A stretch of DNA of 21,600 nt from a virus: the IMG/VR virus record IMGVR_UViG_3300034280_000270, positions 1-21,600 of that record; one strand, 5' to 3'. The notes beneath the pieces were generated by a model. It searched no databases and had not been told where the DNA came from. It worked only from the letters and a program-made list of their open reading frames with translations. The position numbers and the translations under genes were made by a program. Positions 21,345 through 21,600 of this stretch are shown one piece after another (position 1 is the first letter of the stretch; each line of letters opens with the position of its first letter).

Positions 21345-21600
21345 TGAACCAGTCATTGGATGCGCTCTGGCAAGCCCGACAAGGCCCACCGCATCCACAC
21401 CCACATCCCAGTCTTTCTTCGACTTCATCCCCCGCTGCCTCCAACCGTTTGATGCGTTCCAGAAGCCTCGGCACCTCGCGCATGATGACGACACGTTGAG
21501 ACTCGCCAAGCTGTCCACCAAGCATCGTTGAAATAGCGTTCGCATCCCACTCGCGCTCCACGGCCATCGCGGAGTCCTTCCAGTCCTCCAGCCGCTTGAT
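21322..21600 (-). CDS. IKRL coiled-coil protein with Cys cluster (cut by right edge)
   Basis: The frame is open to the right edge and gives 92 residues, beginning IKRLEDWKDSAMAVEREW. ATG 21567 has AAGGA about 8 nt upstream and could be a true start, which would make an 81-residue protein. But the IKRLED just before it resembles the modules in the next gene, so I think the gene continues beyond the window. Later features are ERIKRLEAAGDEVEERL, a cysteine cluster GCGCGCGGPCRAC that could bind zinc, and a W-x-KAKEAKL end like that of the next gene. It is a paralogue of the 106-aa protein. Function unknown. Confidence 0.65.
   Translation of the reverse strand: MKRLEDWKDSAMAVEREWDANAISTMLGGQLGESQRVVIMREVPRLLERIKRLEAAGDEVEERLGCGCGCGGPCRACQSASNDWFKAKEAKL
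21333..21339 (-). promoter_or_regulatory. Ribosome-binding site AAGGAGG (copy B)
   Basis: AAGGAGG is 7 nt before GTG 21325 and is embedded in the coding end of the gene at the right edge. It decides a GTG start for the 106-aa gene. Confidence 0.75.

Larger units (their letters stand above)
21073..21460 (-). repeat. Dispersed nucleotide repeat of the IKRL-AGDE module
   Basis: A 38-nt segment at 21073-21110 recurs at 21423-21460 with the same length and several substitutions. It codes for (E)RIKRL-x-x-AGDE in two neighbouring genes. Partial copies coding for IKRLE lie at about 21178-21205 and at 21583-21600. Together with the junction repeats this shows duplication of a gene unit. Confidence 0.7.

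Noticed and set aside
1-21600. tRNA genes, integrase or attachment sites indicating a prophage
   Set aside because: None were recognisable by eye; gaps are too short for tRNAs and no recombinase motifs were found. The window alone cannot exclude them elsewhere.

Overview
The window looks like part of the genome of a tailed phage, probably with a short (podovirus-like) tail. It encodes a large terminase subunit, the start of a probable portal protein, a tail/adaptor module, three consecutive internal-virion (ejection) type proteins, and a replication module. Genes are packed almost without gaps, and there is no rRNA, tRNA, integrase or host-like metabolic gene apart from queC. The host cannot be fixed from sequence. 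Shine-Dalgarno sites show it is bacterial, and the primase's N-terminal domain resembles proteins I associate with planctomycete/verrucomicrobial genomes and their phages (weak inference from memory).

Layout. (1) 1-2414, minus strand: the packaging end, read right to left as terminase large subunit, a cysteine-rich putative zinc protein, then a probable portal cut by the left edge. (2) 2469-13284, plus strand: structural genes. These are a collagen-like/C1q-like fibre, a large tail protein resembling tail-tube B/stabilisation proteins, a tail-collar-like protein with an HxH motif, an adaptor-like protein, three internal-virion-type proteins (305, 447 and 1085 aa), and two small basic proteins. 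(3) 13274-21600, minus strand: one long, tightly coupled early/replication operon. Read right to left it holds coiled-coil and zinc-finger microproteins, two hypothetical proteins, a ribbon-helix-helix protein, an SF2 helicase, SSB, QueC, a DpdA-like transglycosylase, a RuvC-like resolvase, a run of tiny unknown genes, and a primase-helicase. The plus and minus blocks converge at 13274-13284 with an 11-bp tail-to-tail overlap.

The most notable feature is the adjacent, overlapping queC-dpdA pair (17764-16614) between SSB and the resolvase. QueC makes preQ0. DpdA-family proteins exchange guanine in DNA for a 7-deazaguanine. The pair therefore predicts that this phage hypermodifies guanines in its genome, using precursor made by the host or by genes outside the window. 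The DpdA here is unusually short (197 aa).

Other points of interest: two single-membrane-span microproteins of 39 and 42 aa (16159-16040 and 20572-20444) that fit exactly between neighbours through ATGA/GTGA overlaps; a set of related small coiled-coil genes at the right end, two of which share a nearly identical gene junction carrying the ribosome-binding site of the next gene; and nearly uninterrupted 1-4 nt stop/start overlaps through the minus-strand operon. No capsid gene, DNA polymerase or lysin was recognised, so these presumably lie outside the window.
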